DNA of 14,297 nucleotides from CAYWFP01 sp964457365 (GTDB taxonomy: Bacteria; Planctomycetota; SZUA-567), in contig CAYWFP010000096.1 of the NCBI GenBank assembly GCA_964457365.1, positions 1-14,297 on the forward strand, given 5' to 3'. The notes beneath the pieces were generated by a model that was not told the DNA's origin, ran no database searches, and saw only the letters and a program-made list of their open reading frames with translations. The translations under genes were made by a program, and so were the position numbers. Shown here one piece after another: positions 14,287-14,297 of the stretch. Each line of letters opens with the position of its first letter. The first letter of the stretch is position 1.

Positions 14287-14297
14287 ATGAAATCCAT
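14287..14297 (+). CDS. Start of an unidentified gene, cut by window edge
   Basis: ATG AAA TCC is preceded by AAAGGGG 7 nt upstream and by a plausible promoter. Only three codons (Met-Lys-Ser) are visible, so nothing can be said of the product. A Met-Lys start would fit a secreted or membrane protein, but this is not evidence. Confidence 0.5.

Noticed and set aside
1..14297. CRISPR arrays, insertion sequences, integrase genes or att sites
   Set aside because: I saw no regularly spaced direct repeats, transposase motifs or target duplications on either strand; the tRNA-Val gene has no integrase beside it and I saw no 3' end duplication.

Overview
This is a GC-rich bacterial chromosomal window. 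An outer-membrane lipid acyltransferase homologue points to a Gram-negative envelope. The threonyl-tRNA synthetase keeps all its family motifs, but its active-site wording (for example AEFGHVHRYEGSG where enterobacteria have AEFGSCHRNEPSG) does not look gammaproteobacterial. The agarase-like glycosidase paired with a sugar isomerase is a style I associate with the Planctomycetes-Verrucomicrobia-Chlamydiae group (Verrucomicrobia, Kiritimatiellota, Lentisphaerota). The PVC placement is an inference and was not tested.

Layout. (1) Bases 1-1722, minus strand: tRNA-Val(GAC) from a clear sigma70-type promoter, then the 5' two-thirds or more of thrS, cut by the window edge. (2) Bases 1828-3447, plus strand: a divergent promoter, wecB (UDP-GlcNAc 2-epimerase) and an unrecognised single-pass membrane protein. 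(3) Bases 3478-6041, plus strand: a promoter and two tandem paralogues, each an FHA domain followed by a PilZ-like barrel, then corA (magnesium channel), packed as an operon. (4) Bases 6064-9580, plus strand: a promoter, then a lipid A-type acyltransferase, a GT4 glycosyltransferase and a GT87-type membrane glycosyltransferase, packed with overlaps and read here as an envelope glycolipid cluster. (5) Bases 9621-9869, minus strand: a small two-helix membrane protein, convergent to the cluster, behind an AT-rich upstream region with a perfect inverted repeat over its candidate promoter. (6) Bases 10214-13319, minus strand: a tightly overlapping three-gene operon of a 95-residue protein, a xylose-isomerase-like TIM-barrel isomerase/epimerase and a 676-residue clan GH-A glycoside hydrolase. 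(7) Bases 13320-14286: almost 1 kb with no convincing gene. It holds a strong leftward promoter (implying a leader of about 500 nt for the sugar operon), hairpins and a rightward promoter for a gene whose first codons begin at 14287.

The genes fall into a translation block, a UDP-ManNAc or envelope sugar supply and glycolipid block, a putative phosphothreonine-sensing block linked to Mg2+ transport, and a sugar catabolism operon. The most unusual item is the tandem FHA/PilZ-like pair next to corA. The second is the sugar operon with its long leader and unplaced small first gene.
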